A stretch of 64,000 nt of DNA from JADFXI01 sp963784135 (GTDB taxonomy: Bacteria; Nitrospirota; Thermodesulfovibrionia; Thermodesulfovibrionales; Dissulfurispiraceae), in NCBI GenBank assembly GCA_963784135.1, contig CAWAQG010000012.1:186001-250000 (forward strand), given 5' to 3'. The notes beneath the pieces are model-generated. The model was not told the DNA's origin. It saw nothing but the letters and a program-made list of their open reading frames with translations, and ran no database searches. Both the position numbers and the translations under genes were made by a program. Shown here piece after piece: positions 1 to 7,852 of this stretch. Each line of letters opens with the position of its first letter. Within the stretch, counting starts at the first letter, position 1.

Positions 1-259
1 CCTGCTTATGGAGGCAATGGGTACCCATAAGCCCATTGTTCATGTTCCTATGGAGATGGTCAAACTTGGACTGCCTTTATCGAGGGTTTTTCAGGGGATG
101 GCCGGCATATTGGGGAAAAAGATTCCGTCTGTCACCGGCGAGCAGTTGCGGCTGCTGGAGACAGACAATATTTGTGATACGGATGCAGTGGAAAGGAATT
201 TCGGGTTTGTCCCGCTCCGCTACAACGAGGCGCTGAAGTTATTCATAAAAAAACAGTAG
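1..259 (+). CDS. NAD-dependent epimerase/dehydratase family protein, C-terminal end (partial)
   Basis: Only the last 85 or so codons are in the window; the frame is open from base 2 and ends at TAG 257-259, so the true start lies upstream. The fragment has the layout of the C-terminus of atypical short-chain dehydrogenases of the NDUFA9-like (NAD(P)-binding sugar-nucleotide epimerase) group: a hydrophobic helix, then EQLRLLETDN, then an ERNFGF motif and a final helix. The Rossmann fold and catalytic YxxxK are outside the window, so substrate cannot be judged. The gene is followed by a dyad repeat and converges on the uspA-like gene. Confidence 0.55.
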   Translation, partial: LLMEAMGTHKPIVHVPMEMVKLGLPLSRVFQGMAGILGKKIPSVTGEQLRLLETDNICDTDAVERNFGFVPLRYNEALKLFIKKQ

Positions 260-298
260 CTGCCCTATTTTTAAAAAGGCTTCGACTTTCCGGTGTCC

Positions 299-419
299 CG
301 TCATACCCGCCCCCGATAACGGCCTTCGAGGGCAGGCTACGGCGGGTATCCATCTTTTTTGTATGAAGGCTTGATGATCAGAGTAAAATGGATCCCCGAT
401 AAAGGAGTTCGGGGATGAC
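299..419. repeat. GTCATtCCCGC-type double dyad
   Basis: Two hairpins back to back: GTCATACCCGCC pairs with GGCGGGTATCC, and GGATCCCCGA pairs with TCGGGGATGAC. The outer ends (GTCAT / ATGAC) are also inverted. This is a diverged member of the family whose consensus is GTCATTCCCGC - GCGGGAATCCA - spacer - TGGATTCCCGC - GCGGGAATGAC. Other copies lie near 7747, 11847, 37203, 40771, 42056, 44560 and 47496 and inside the MITEs. It sits between convergent genes and could terminate transcription, but there is no clean T-run. Confidence 0.7.
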
Positions 420-475
420 GATAAATTTCTTACTTTCGAGACAATAACAGAAAATATTGAGTTTATAGACTGACT

Positions 476-895
476 CTATTTAACTACAAGTACCGAGCAT
501 TTGGAATAATCGACAACTTTGGATGATACGCTGCCCAGCAGGAACTTTTTTGCTCCGTGCCTGCCGTGAGAGCCGGTCACAATAAGATCAACCTTCATTT
601 TCTGTGCGGTCTCCAGTATCTTTTCAGCAGGATCTCCCTGCCTGATCAGGGTTTTGACATCAACTGACTTTCCCGACAGGGATTTTCTTATTTTTTCCAT
701 GGCGTCCCGCGTCTCATTCGACAATGATTCGAAGATACGGTTTCTATCAGCGTCCGGCAGTTCAGTAAGGTAAAGCTCAGGGACTACAGCAACCACGGTA
801 AGCGATCCATTAAAGCTTACTGATAATTCGATGGCTTTCTTCAACGCCTTATCGGATGATTTGGAGCCATCATGGGCAACAAGTATTTTTTGCAT
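476..895 (-). CDS. universal stress protein (UspA family)
   Basis: A 139-residue single-domain Usp. The N-terminus MQKILVAHDGSKSSDKALKK is the typical first strand and loop, and the C-terminal GSHGRHGAKKFLLGSVSSKV contains the G-2X-G-9X-GS nucleotide-binding motif of ATP-binding UspA proteins. Such proteins are cytoplasmic dimers that bind ATP and are induced by starvation or redox stress. The start is supported by a GGGGGG Shine-Dalgarno just upstream of the ATG at 895. It is the last gene of the minus-strand run after der, separated from it by an inverted hexamer repeat. Confidence 0.9.
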   Translation of the reverse strand: MQKILVAHDGSKSSDKALKKAIELSVSFNGSLTVVAVVPELYLTELPDADRNRIFESLSNETRDAMEKIRKSLSGKSVDVKTLIRQGDPAEKILETAQKMKVDLIVTGSHGRHGAKKFLLGSVSSKVVDYSKCSVLVVK

Positions 896-914
896 TATTC
901 CCCCCTTTAAAATA

Positions 915-988
915 CAGGTTTAGGCTGAGGCTGAGGTTGAGAAAAACCAGGGTCGACTCCATCTTAACCTTAACCTTAATCTTAGCCC
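915..988. repeat. inverted hexamer array between der and uspA
   Basis: On the plus strand, hexamer-like units around GGCTGA/GGTTGA (AGGCTGAGGCTGAGGTTGAG) are followed by a 24 bp spacer and then the inverse units CTTAACCTTAACCTTAATC. The design (short tandem units, spacer, inverted tandem units) is the same as in the heptamer family that fills other gaps here, but the unit sequence is different. Confidence 0.6.
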
Positions 989-1003
989 GTATTTTAGCAT
1001 ATT

Positions 1004-2350
1004 TTACCGTGGCTTAACATGAATTTTTATTGGAGTCCCTTTAAATGAGTATTCATCCCTCAGATTTTTTTCTATATATTTGAGTTGCGGCGCTTTGAGC
1101 ATTGATGGGTAATTTGCAAAAATGGCGAAGACCGGAGGCTCAATCTCTGCCTGCGTTATATAATGAAGTTTGAGATCTTTGCCTTTGTACCTCGGCAGCG
1201 GTCCTGCTGAGACCAGCTTTTCGAGGAACCTGTTCAGTTCCCCTGTGGGGATTCTTTTCCTTCTTTCAGCGATAATTTCATCAATAAAGGAGAATATCTT
1301 GGTTATTCTTGTCTTTTCGAGGCCGGAAACGGTAATGGCGGGAGCATAGTGCATAAACCACATTTTCCTGTTGAGCTGGTCCGTAATTTTTTTAAAGGCA
1401 TTTTCGGGGTCTTTTACCAGGTCCCATTTGTTAAGCAGAAACAGCGCCCCCTTGCCGTACTCGTCGACAATGCCCGCAATTCTTTGGTCCTGGTCAGTTA
1501 TACCTTCCGAGGCATCGAGAACGATAACGGCAACATCTGCCCGCTCAATGCTCTTTACCGCCCTGATCATCGAAAAACTTTCAAGGGAATAATCTTTTTG
1601 TTTTTTCCTGATCCCTGCGGTATCAACGAACAGATATTTTTTGCCATAATGGGTGCATACGGAATCAACAGAGTCTCTCGTTGTACCGGGGACAGGGCTG
1701 ACAATATGTCTTCTTTTGCCGAGAAGCGAATTGATAAGAGTTGATTTTCCGGCATTCGGCCTCCCGACAACAGCAATTCTTGGGATACCGGTTTCTTCCA
1801 GTGCAGCGCTTTCCGTATCGCTGCCGGCGGGAAGGCAGGCAATGACAGCGTCCATCAGCTCGTCAATCCCGAGCCCGGTTATGGCGGAAACAGGGACAAT
1901 TTCTTTCGCGCCTATACTGTAAAACTCCAGTGCCCTGGCTTCTTTTACCATGCTGTCGATCTTGTTGACCGCCCAGAGGATTTTTTTCCCTGATTTTCTA
2001 AGTATCCCTGCAAGCTCCAGGTCTGCCGGATTCAGCCCCTCCTTGCCGTCGAGGAGATGGATTATCACATCCGCCTCATTCACAGCAAACAAGGCCTGCT
2101 CCTTTACCTGGCGGGCTATTTCAGAGGTTTCATGGGGTATGCCTTCTGCATAAAAACCTCCCGTATCTACAATGGTAATTAGTTTCCCTTCCCATTCGGT
2201 CCGCCCATAATTCCTGTCCCGAGTAACACCGGGAGTGCTTTCTGTAATAGCTGTTGACTGGGAGGGTATCCTGCCGAGCTTCACGAGACGGTTGAACAGG
2301 GCTGATTTCCCGACGTTTGGTCTTCCGACAATGGCAATCAACGCGCTCAT
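1004..2350 (-). CDS. der: ribosome-associated GTPase Der (EngA)
   Basis: 448 residues with two tandem GTPase domains and a C-terminal KH-like domain, the architecture unique to Der, which acts in late 50S subunit assembly. The first G1 motif is GRPNVGKS near residue 8 with DTGGF and NKID; the second is GRPNAGKS near residue 193 with DTAGIRKK and NKWD. The C-terminal part after about residue 355 is the KH-like segment. The ATG at 2350 follows a heptamer array with only two bases between and no Shine-Dalgarno is visible. The upstream gene is the NtrX-like regulator, the downstream one uspA; co-transcription is possible but the 232 bp gap is all repeat. Confidence 0.97.
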   Translation of the reverse strand: MSALIAIVGRPNVGKSALFNRLVKLGRIPSQSTAITESTPGVTRDRNYGRTEWEGKLITIVDTGGFYAEGIPHETSEIARQVKEQALFAVNEADVIIHLLDGKEGLNPADLELAGILRKSGKKILWAVNKIDSMVKEARALEFYSIGAKEIVPVSAITGLGIDELMDAVIACLPAGSDTESAALEETGIPRIAVVGRPNAGKSTLINSLLGKRRHIVSPVPGTTRDSVDSVCTHYGKKYLFVDTAGIRKKQKDYSLESFSMIRAVKSIERADVAVIVLDASEGITDQDQRIAGIVDEYGKGALFLLNKWDLVKDPENAFKKITDQLNRKMWFMHYAPAITVSGLEKTRITKIFSFIDEIIAERRKRIPTGELNRFLEKLVSAGPLPRYKGKDLKLHYITQAEIEPPVFAIFANYPSMLKAPQLKYIEKNLRDEYSFKGTPIKIHVKPR

Positions 2351-2582
2351 CGGTAAAGACCGTGAAACGTGAAACGTGAATCGTGAATCGGTAAAGACCG
2401 TGAAAGGCCGTGAAACGTGAGACGTGAATCGTGAATCGGTAAAGGCCGGCTACTTCCAATTTTCACATTTTCCTGGTTCACATTTTTTGTGTCTGTCTCT
2501 TTGTTTTTTATTTTTTTACTTTTCACGTTTCACCAAAAGTAGGTGCTTTGGAAGCACGTCTCACGATTCACGGGTTTTCCTT
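2351..2582. repeat. inverted heptamer array with spacer (der/ntrX gap)
   Basis: Plus strand: CGTGAAACGTGAATCG-type units at 2360-2440, a T-rich spacer, then TTTCACG units with the hairpin insert (AGTAGGTGCTTTGGAAGCAC, 2537-2556) up to the stop codon of the ntrX-like gene. On the coding (minus) strand the order is stop - CGTGAA arm - spacer - TTCACG arm - start. The NtrX-like stop (TGA of CCGTGA) lies in the array itself. Confidence 0.85.
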
Positions 2583-3965
2583 TCACGGGTTCTGCGACAC
2601 GTTAATATCATAGGCTTTAATTTTTTTGTGGAGATTGCTTCGCTCTATGGCAATGGCTTCAGAGGTCTTTGATATGTTCCAGTTATTTTCTTCGAGCTTT
2701 TTTATAATGAAGTCCTTTTCAAATGAGTCCCGTGCATCTTTCAGCGTTTTACGGTTGAAATAGTCATATTCTTTTAAGGACGGTCCGGCCCCGGATATCC
2801 GGAATATGCCCAGTGCTTCAATGTCCTCACTCGTGACGGTTGGCGAAGGCACCATTATTATAAGCCTTTCGACAATGTTTTTCAGTTCTCTGATATTGCC
2901 GGGCCAATCATAGTTTTGAAAGAGCTTGAGCGCATCAGGGGCTATCTTTTTCGGTCTCATCCCGTTTTCGGAAGCAAATGATTCGATGAGGTGGTGCGTA
3001 AGCTGGGGGATGTCCTCAAGACGTTCGCGCAAAGTCGGCAATGTCAGGGGGATCACATTAAGCCTGAAGTAGAGGTCCTCTCTGAAGTTCCCCTTCCTTA
3101 CTTCTTCGGCAATGTCCTTATTTGTGGCGGCTATCAGCCTCACGTCAACCTTTATGTTCTTGCTGCCGCCTACGCGCTGGAAAACCTGCGTTTCAATCAC
3201 CCTGAGCACCTTCGCCTGGGTCTGCAGGGTCATATCGCCGACCTCATCGAGGAACAATGTGCCCTTGTCCGCAAGTTCAAACTTTCCGCTTTTCCTCTCA
3301 GTCGCGCCGGTGAACGAGCCTTTTTCGTGGCCGAACAATTCGCTCTCTATCAGTTCCTGAGGTATCGCAGCGCAATTTACTTCTACAAATGGTCCATTGG
3401 CACGGCTGCTCTTATCGTGCAGCAGGCGGGCCACAAGCTCCTTCCCTGTGCCGCTTGCTCCCAGAATAAGCACTCTGCTGTTGCTCTCGGAAGCCCTGAA
3501 TATCTGCTGTTTGATTTCGGCCATCTTTTGAGAATCCCCGATCAATGTGCACTTTTTTGTTAAATCCGCCCTGAGGGCGCGGTTTTCCGTTTCGAGGCGC
3601 TTCTTTTCGAGCGCCCTTTTTGTGACGATAAGAACTTTTTCAAGGGAAAGCGGTTTTTCCAGAAAGTCATAGGCGCCCAGCCTGATCGCCTTGACAGCGA
3701 GTTCTATATTGCCGTGCCCGGAAATAACAATGACCGGTATATCATTATCAAGCTCTTTTACTTTTGACATGGTTTCAAGGCCGTCCATTCCGGGAAGCCA
3801 GACATCAAGAAAAATGATATACGGCATATGTTCTGTGATAATGTCCAACGCCTCCTCGCCGGAAGCAGCGGTCACTACCTCATAGCCTTCGTCCTCGAAT
3901 ATCCCGGAAAGGCTTTCTCTGATGCCTTCCTCGTCATCTACAATCAGTATAACTTCCTTATTCAT
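2583..3965 (-). CDS. sigma-54-dependent response regulator, NtrX/NtrC-like
   Basis: 460 residues: receiver domain (acidic pocket DD10-11, phospho-acceptor D54 in FLDVWLPG, Ser in VISGHG, Lys in LEKP), AAA+ domain with intact Walker A GASGTGKE, sigma-54 contact loop GSFTGA, Walker B GTLFLDEVGD and FREDLYFRLNV, then a Fis-type helix-turn-helix near residue 430. All motifs needed for sigma-54 activation are present. It follows the NtrY-like kinase gene in the same direction, so the pair is a likely two-component system sensing a membrane or redox signal; nitrogen control is not implied. The final residues QNP and the stop TGA are encoded by repeat DNA, and the ATG has no visible Shine-Dalgarno. 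Confidence 0.9.
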   Translation of the reverse strand: MNKEVILIVDDEEGIRESLSGIFEDEGYEVVTAASGEEALDIITEHMPYIIFLDVWLPGMDGLETMSKVKELDNDIPVIVISGHGNIELAVKAIRLGAYDFLEKPLSLEKVLIVTKRALEKKRLETENRALRADLTKKCTLIGDSQKMAEIKQQIFRASESNSRVLILGASGTGKELVARLLHDKSSRANGPFVEVNCAAIPQELIESELFGHEKGSFTGATERKSGKFELADKGTLFLDEVGDMTLQTQAKVLRVIETQVFQRVGGSKNIKVDVRLIAATNKDIAEEVRKGNFREDLYFRLNVIPLTLPTLRERLEDIPQLTHHLIESFASENGMRPKKIAPDALKLFQNYDWPGNIRELKNIVERLIIMVPSPTVTSEDIEALGIFRISGAGPSLKEYDYFNRKTLKDARDSFEKDFIIKKLEENNWNISKTSEAIAIERSNLHKKIKAYDINVSQNP

Positions 3966-4163
3966 CGCAAACCCGTGAACCGTGAACCGTGAATCGTGAA
4001 TCGGTAAAGAACGCGAATCGTGATAAAGACCGTGAATCGTGAAGAGTAAACATCGCTCACTGCTTTTTTTCTTGTTTCATGTTTTATTTTCTTTTTCACT
4101 GTTCACCTTTCTCTTTGGTTTTATTTTTCGTTTCACGATTCACGGCTCACGATTCACGGCTTT
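3966..4163. repeat. inverted heptamer array with conserved core (ntrX/ntrY gap)
   Basis: CGTGAATCGTGAAT units (3970-4045), then the core seen across the window, here AGTAAACATCGCTCACTGC, then T-rich sequence and TTTCACGATTCACGGCTCACG units to the ntrY-like stop codon. It fills the whole gap between the two genes of the two-component system. Confidence 0.85.
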
Positions 4164-6194
4164 TTATATCGGTAATTCTATGGTGAATATGCTTCCATGG
4201 GGGACATTGTCCCTGACCAGTATTCTTCCCCCATGGTCGACGATTATCTTGTTTGCTATGGCCAGACCGAGCCCCGTGCCGCCCTTCCTGCCTGAGAAAT
4301 AAGGCAGAAACAACTTTTCTTTCTCCTCATCCTTTATGCCTGGTCCGGTATCGGCTATGTCGATTATTAGTTTACTATTTTCATATGCATTTAAGGAAAT
4401 AGCGATAGTGCCTTTGCTTTCCATTGCCTTGATCGCATTGTCGATGATATTGACCATTACCCGCTTGAACTGCTCCTCATCGAGCGCCACAGGAGGTACC
4501 TCCGCCGGCAGGGAGGCAGATATTTCTATGTCCTTAAACCCTTTATACAGGCCGACAACAGAATCGACCACGTCATGGAGGTTGACCGGTCCCTTGTTTA
4601 CTTCAGGCAGTTTGCCGTAACGTGAGAATACGTCGACCAGTTTTCTCAGGCTCTCAACTTCAGAGATGATCGTCCGGGTTGATTTCTCAAACACAGCGTC
4701 AAAATCCTCGTCCTTCTGCAGCCATTTCTTTATCAACCGTTCAGTGGAAAGTTTGATAGGCGTCAGGGGGTTTTTTATCTCGTGGGCCAATCTCCTTGCA
4801 ACCTCTTGCCAGGCTGTGGCCTTTTGGGCCTTTATTATATCGGTAAGGTCATCGAAGACTACGAGCATGCCGATGGCTTTTGACGTGTAAGATTCCCTGA
4901 TGCCCGACACGAAAAGCCTGAGTATGGCGATCCTGCCGTCTATATTGACTTTCACTTGCCGCTTGATTTCGCGTATGACCCTGCCTTCCATCTCTTTTAC
5001 CATGTCCGCAACGTCCCCGGAATTAAGCGACGAGATAAACGACAGGTAATTATGCCCTTTTACTGCCTCCTGCCGGACGTTCAGAATGGAGCACGCCGCC
5101 TTGTTGATAGTAAGGATGGTCCCGCTATTGTCAAGAAAGATTACTCCGGAATTGATATTATCAAGGATGTTCTCGAGGTAGAGCCTCCTCTTGTCCGACT
5201 CAATGTAAGCCTTTTCGAGAGATTCTTTGTTGTCTTTGAGTTGTTTTACCATTGCATTAAATGAGGTGATAAGCAGTCCGATTTCATCTTCGCTCTTTGC
5301 CGTTACGCGGACGTCAAGATTGCCCGAGGCTACCTGTTCCGTTGCCATTGCAAGGTCCTGGATCGGGGTGGTAATCCCCCCGGATATTTTCAGGGAAACC
5401 CAGAGCCCGGCAAAGACGATCAGGAGCGTGAAAAATCCAAGGATAAGAACATAATTCAGCTGCAGCGGTTCCCTGAAAGTCTCGACCGTAAGATAATCCT
5501 CATAGAGTTCTTTCAGTTTTTCCGATTTCCCCGAAATACTCCTCGGCAGGAGCGTTTCTACAACGATTGCCCCTTTGCCGCCTTGTAAGCGGGCCGGCAC
5601 CGCTGCTCTGATGATATCGCCGTTGCTTGTTGAGATAATTTCGGTCCCCTTACGTCCGTTAAATGCTTCCCTGACAATGTCGGTTGCATCCTGCGGCGGT
5701 GATGCATACTTGCGGACCGACATGTCGCCTGGAAGGGGCTGGTCGCTTTCAGCGGCATGCTCTGCTGCGGCGAGCACTCTCTGCCGCCCGAAATCGTAAA
5801 AAGCCCTCACGAGTTCAATCGATTTTTTAAAAGGCTCTTTCATCTGCGGAGAAAAAACGCGGTTTATATAATTAGTGGCGAGTCCGCTTGCCGCAATAAA
5901 GAGAAAAGAGGAGGGGATAAGCGTGAGGATAACAAAAATGGTCATGAGTTTTATCCTGAACTTGTGTCCGAGGACTTTATATCGTTTTTCCATATAAAGC
6001 TTGAAGATGTTTTTCCCCACAAAAAACATCAATGTCAGGAGCGCCGTTACATTGAATGTGAGCAGGCTGATAAGAATGAACCGCGTGGTTACGGCAACGG
6101 AAGGCAGCTTAATAAAATGGAGTTCAACAGCCGTTATTGCCGCGATGAGCAGAAGCAGTCCGGCAACCGTTATAAGATGTTTTATCAGCTTCAT
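4164..6194 (-). CDS. membrane sensor histidine kinase, NtrY-like
   Basis: 676 residues: three N-terminal transmembrane helices (about 8-25, 38-60, 82-105), an extracytoplasmic segment of some 140 residues, a fourth helix near 245-270, HAMP (SGGITTPIQDLAMATEQVASG onward, to about 325), PAS (near 335-440), HisKA with phospho-acceptor His in RLAHEIKNPLTPIKLS, and HATPase_c with NIIDNAIKAM, DTGPGI and GGTGLGLAI. This domain order is that of NtrY. The start overlaps the DUF4390 stop by ATGA, so the two are translationally coupled. The partner is the NtrX-like regulator downstream. The signal sensed by the extracytoplasmic part is unknown. Confidence 0.92.
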   Translation of the reverse strand: MKLIKHLITVAGLLLLIAAITAVELHFIKLPSVAVTTRFILISLLTFNVTALLTLMFFVGKNIFKLYMEKRYKVLGHKFRIKLMTIFVILTLIPSSFLFIAASGLATNYINRVFSPQMKEPFKKSIELVRAFYDFGRQRVLAAAEHAAESDQPLPGDMSVRKYASPPQDATDIVREAFNGRKGTEIISTSNGDIIRAAVPARLQGGKGAIVVETLLPRSISGKSEKLKELYEDYLTVETFREPLQLNYVLILGFFTLLIVFAGLWVSLKISGGITTPIQDLAMATEQVASGNLDVRVTAKSEDEIGLLITSFNAMVKQLKDNKESLEKAYIESDKRRLYLENILDNINSGVIFLDNSGTILTINKAACSILNVRQEAVKGHNYLSFISSLNSGDVADMVKEMEGRVIREIKRQVKVNIDGRIAILRLFVSGIRESYTSKAIGMLVVFDDLTDIIKAQKATAWQEVARRLAHEIKNPLTPIKLSTERLIKKWLQKDEDFDAVFEKSTRTIISEVESLRKLVDVFSRYGKLPEVNKGPVNLHDVVDSVVGLYKGFKDIEISASLPAEVPPVALDEEQFKRVMVNIIDNAIKAMESKGTIAISLNAYENSKLIIDIADTGPGIKDEEKEKLFLPYFSGRKGGTGLGLAIANKIIVDHGGRILVRDNVPHGSIFTIELPI

Positions 6195-6775
6195 GGCTGT
6201 GTCTCTTTTGTGTTTATCTCGAATGTATGGGAGTTCTTAGAAATAGAAAAATCCTTGTCCGGCACAAAAAATAAGAGGTAGCCTATGACCGGGGGCAGTT
6301 TCCTTATTCGGGATTCAGCAGTGACCCTTATGTAATAAGTCCCCGCCTCCAGTTCCTTAACATTTGTCAGTTTTATCTCGGGAAGGGCCATTGCCCAATT
6401 GACCATTGATTCCAGGTCGTTAAACCTTTTATTCAGGGAGGTATTGCCGGTGACCCTCGTGGCCGTATATTCTCTCTTGATGGGATTGCTTTTTAGAGTT
6501 GTTTTTATTTCCAGCCCGAGGACAAACTCATCCGGCCAGATATTCCATACCCTGAAGAGATCTATATAAAAAGTGAATTCCTTCGATAACCCGTCAGCCA
6601 GTTCATCCACAACTTTCTGGTCCGGCCTGACAACGGTTGACACATAGAGTTCATTATTGGAAAGTCTGAAAGTTATCCCGGTAATTTCGGCAGCAGTACC
6701 TGTCCTGACAAACACCAGCAGCTCGAAGAGCACCAGCAGGGACAGTATCTTTATTGAAGACTTTTTGCTTGACAT
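6191..6775 (-). CDS. DUF4390 domain-containing exported protein
   Basis: 194 residues. An N-terminal hydrophobic segment (ILSLLVLFELLVFVRTGTAA) is a signal peptide or anchor; the rest, with ITFRLSNNELYVSTVVRP and a C-terminal LPPVIGYLLFFVP stretch, fits DUF4390, a family of unknown function usually encoded directly before an NtrY-type kinase. It overlaps the kinase gene by 4 bp, so a periplasmic accessory or sensing role for the two-component system is a reasonable inference. An extended -10 promoter lies just upstream. Confidence 0.8.
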   Translation of the reverse strand: MSSKKSSIKILSLLVLFELLVFVRTGTAAEITGITFRLSNNELYVSTVVRPDQKVVDELADGLSKEFTFYIDLFRVWNIWPDEFVLGLEIKTTLKSNPIKREYTATRVTGNTSLNKRFNDLESMVNWAMALPEIKLTNVKELEAGTYYIRVTAESRIRKLPPVIGYLLFFVPDKDFSISKNSHTFEINTKETQP

Positions 6776-6795
6776 ATATCCAAAAATTTATTTTC

Positions 6796-6804
6796 ATTAT
6801 ACCA
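6796..6804 (-). promoter_or_regulatory. extended -10 promoter for DUF4390-ntrY-ntrX
   Basis: On the minus strand TGGTATAAT (TGN plus a perfect TATAAT) lies about 20 bases before the DUF4390 start. No good -35 box is seen at 17 bp, which fits the extended -10 class. Confidence 0.45.
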
Positions 6805-6831
6805 CAGAGACATAGGTGCGTTATGTCGGTT

Positions 6832-7108
6832 GTGTAGTGCGTCCAACGCTTCTTTACTTATGTTCAATGTTTTTAGCCGTCATTCCCGCGAACAGAGTGT
6901 GTCACAATTAAATATTGCCACTGAATTTATAAAGCCTTTGATATTGCACAGTCCATTCCAATTAATTCCGTCATTCCCGCAGGTAGTAAGCGGGAATCCA
7001 TGTCTCTTTGTTTTTTAAAATAATGGATTCCCGCTTACTACCTCGGGAATGACGACAAATGGATTTTTTCAAGAGCTTCTTTGTAAAGGAATTTATGACG
7101 CACTACAC
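6832..7108. repeat. 277 bp element with 12 bp inverted ends
   Basis: The ends GTGTAGTGCGTC (6832-6843) and GACGCACTACAC (7097-7108) are perfect inverted copies. Inside lies a 106 bp block (6898-7003) that occurs again, almost identical, at 28630-28735, followed by the second half of a GTCATTCCCGC dyad. There is no reading frame for a transposase. It looks like a non-autonomous mobile element. Confidence 0.6.
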
Positions 7109-7125
7109 TATGGCATCCTTCCAGC

Positions 7126-7320
7126 CAGGGCGAACGCACTATGTGGTTTTTAAGTAAAAACGAACTGCAATGTTGCCATAAAGTCCAAAAATGGCGGCTT
7201 AAAAGGCGTCATTCCCGCAGTCTGTAAGCGGGAATCCAGTTCTTTTACTCTGGATGCCCGATTAAAACCTTCGGGCATGACGTGAAATATGCTCAATTGC
7301 CATATAGTGCGTTCGCCCTG
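7126..7320. mobile_element. MITE copy A (195 bp, 10 bp target duplication)
   Basis: Terminal inverted repeats CAGGGCGAACGCACTATGTG (7126-7145) and CATATAGTGCGTTCGCCCTG (7301-7320). The element is flanked by a perfect direct repeat TCCTTCCAGC at 7116-7125 and 7321-7330, a 10 bp target-site duplication. The interior carries one GTCATTCCCGC double dyad. No coding capacity. Related copies: 19626-19819, 22136-22330 and the truncated 44265-44413. It lies just upstream of hisI. Confidence 0.9.
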
Positions 7321-7380
7321 TCCTTCCAGCTTGTTGATTTTATTAAGCGGGGCAATGGTATTATAAGAGAAGGCGAAACG

Positions 7381-7701
7381 ATGATATTGCCGGAACTTAA
7401 ATATGATGCAAACGGCCTCATTCCCGCCATTATTCAGGACTCCTCCAGCGGGGACATCCTGATGCTGGCGTATATGAATGAGACCTCCCTTAAGACGACC
7501 CTCGAGACAGGCTTTACTCATTTCTGGTCGCGGTCAAGGCAAAAGTACTGGAAAAAGGGCGAGACATCAGGCTGTGTGCAGGAGGTCAGGGAAATCCTCT
7601 ACGACTGCGATGCCGACACCCTGCTCGTAAAGGTGGTTCAGCATGGCGGAGGGGCGTGCCATACAGGTGAGCGCACCTGCTTTTACAGAAAAATAGAATA
7701 A
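7381..7701 (+). CDS. hisI: phosphoribosyl-AMP cyclohydrolase
   Basis: 106 residues, catalysing ring opening of PR-AMP, the third step of histidine synthesis. Diagnostic blocks: GDILMLAYMNETSL, FWSRSRQKYWKKGETSG, DCDADTLLVKV, and GACHTGERTCFY; the three cysteines of DCD, ACH and TCF are the expected zinc ligands. The usual GETSGH/N is GETSGC here. The ATG at 7381 follows AGAGAAGG; the in-frame extension to 7282 runs into the MITE and is rejected as the start. It stands alone, with no other his gene nearby. Confidence 0.95.
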   Translation: MILPELKYDANGLIPAIIQDSSSGDILMLAYMNETSLKTTLETGFTHFWSRSRQKYWKKGETSGCVQEVREILYDCDADTLLVKVVQHGGGACHTGERTCFYRKIE

Positions 7702-7746
7702 GGATAGGCAATAGGCTATGGGCTATAGGCAAAAGTATTCTTATCT

Positions 7747-7818
7747 GTCATTCCCGCGAAGGCGGGAATCCAGGTTTTTGAAGAATAGTGGATTCCCGAT
7801 AAAAACCTCGGGAATGAC
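7747..7818. repeat. GTCATTCCCGC double dyad
   Basis: GTCATTCCCGC - GCGGGAATCCA, a 17 bp spacer, then TGGATTCCCGA - TCGGGAATGAC. It is preceded (7705-7735) and followed (7848-7870) by GGCAATA / GGCTATG-type tandem units, another short repeat family of this window. The dyad and units lie upstream of, and read in frame with, the multiheme cytochrome gene. Confidence 0.8.
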
Positions 7819-7852
7819 AAACTCAGACTTTTACAAAAGTCTCGGATGGGCT

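Noticed and set aside
1349..1744. Long reading frames opposite der, ntrX, ntrY, cytochrome and NHL genes
   Set aside because: They are antisense shadows of strongly conserved genes and encode nothing recognisable.
7282..7380. Upstream extension of hisI
   Set aside because: It runs through the MITE end; ATG 7381 gives the normal HisI length and has a ribosome site.
7718..7852. N-terminal extension of the large cytochrome
   Set aside because: It translates a GTCATTCCCGC dyad (SFPRRRESR) and would place the signal peptide at residue 60.
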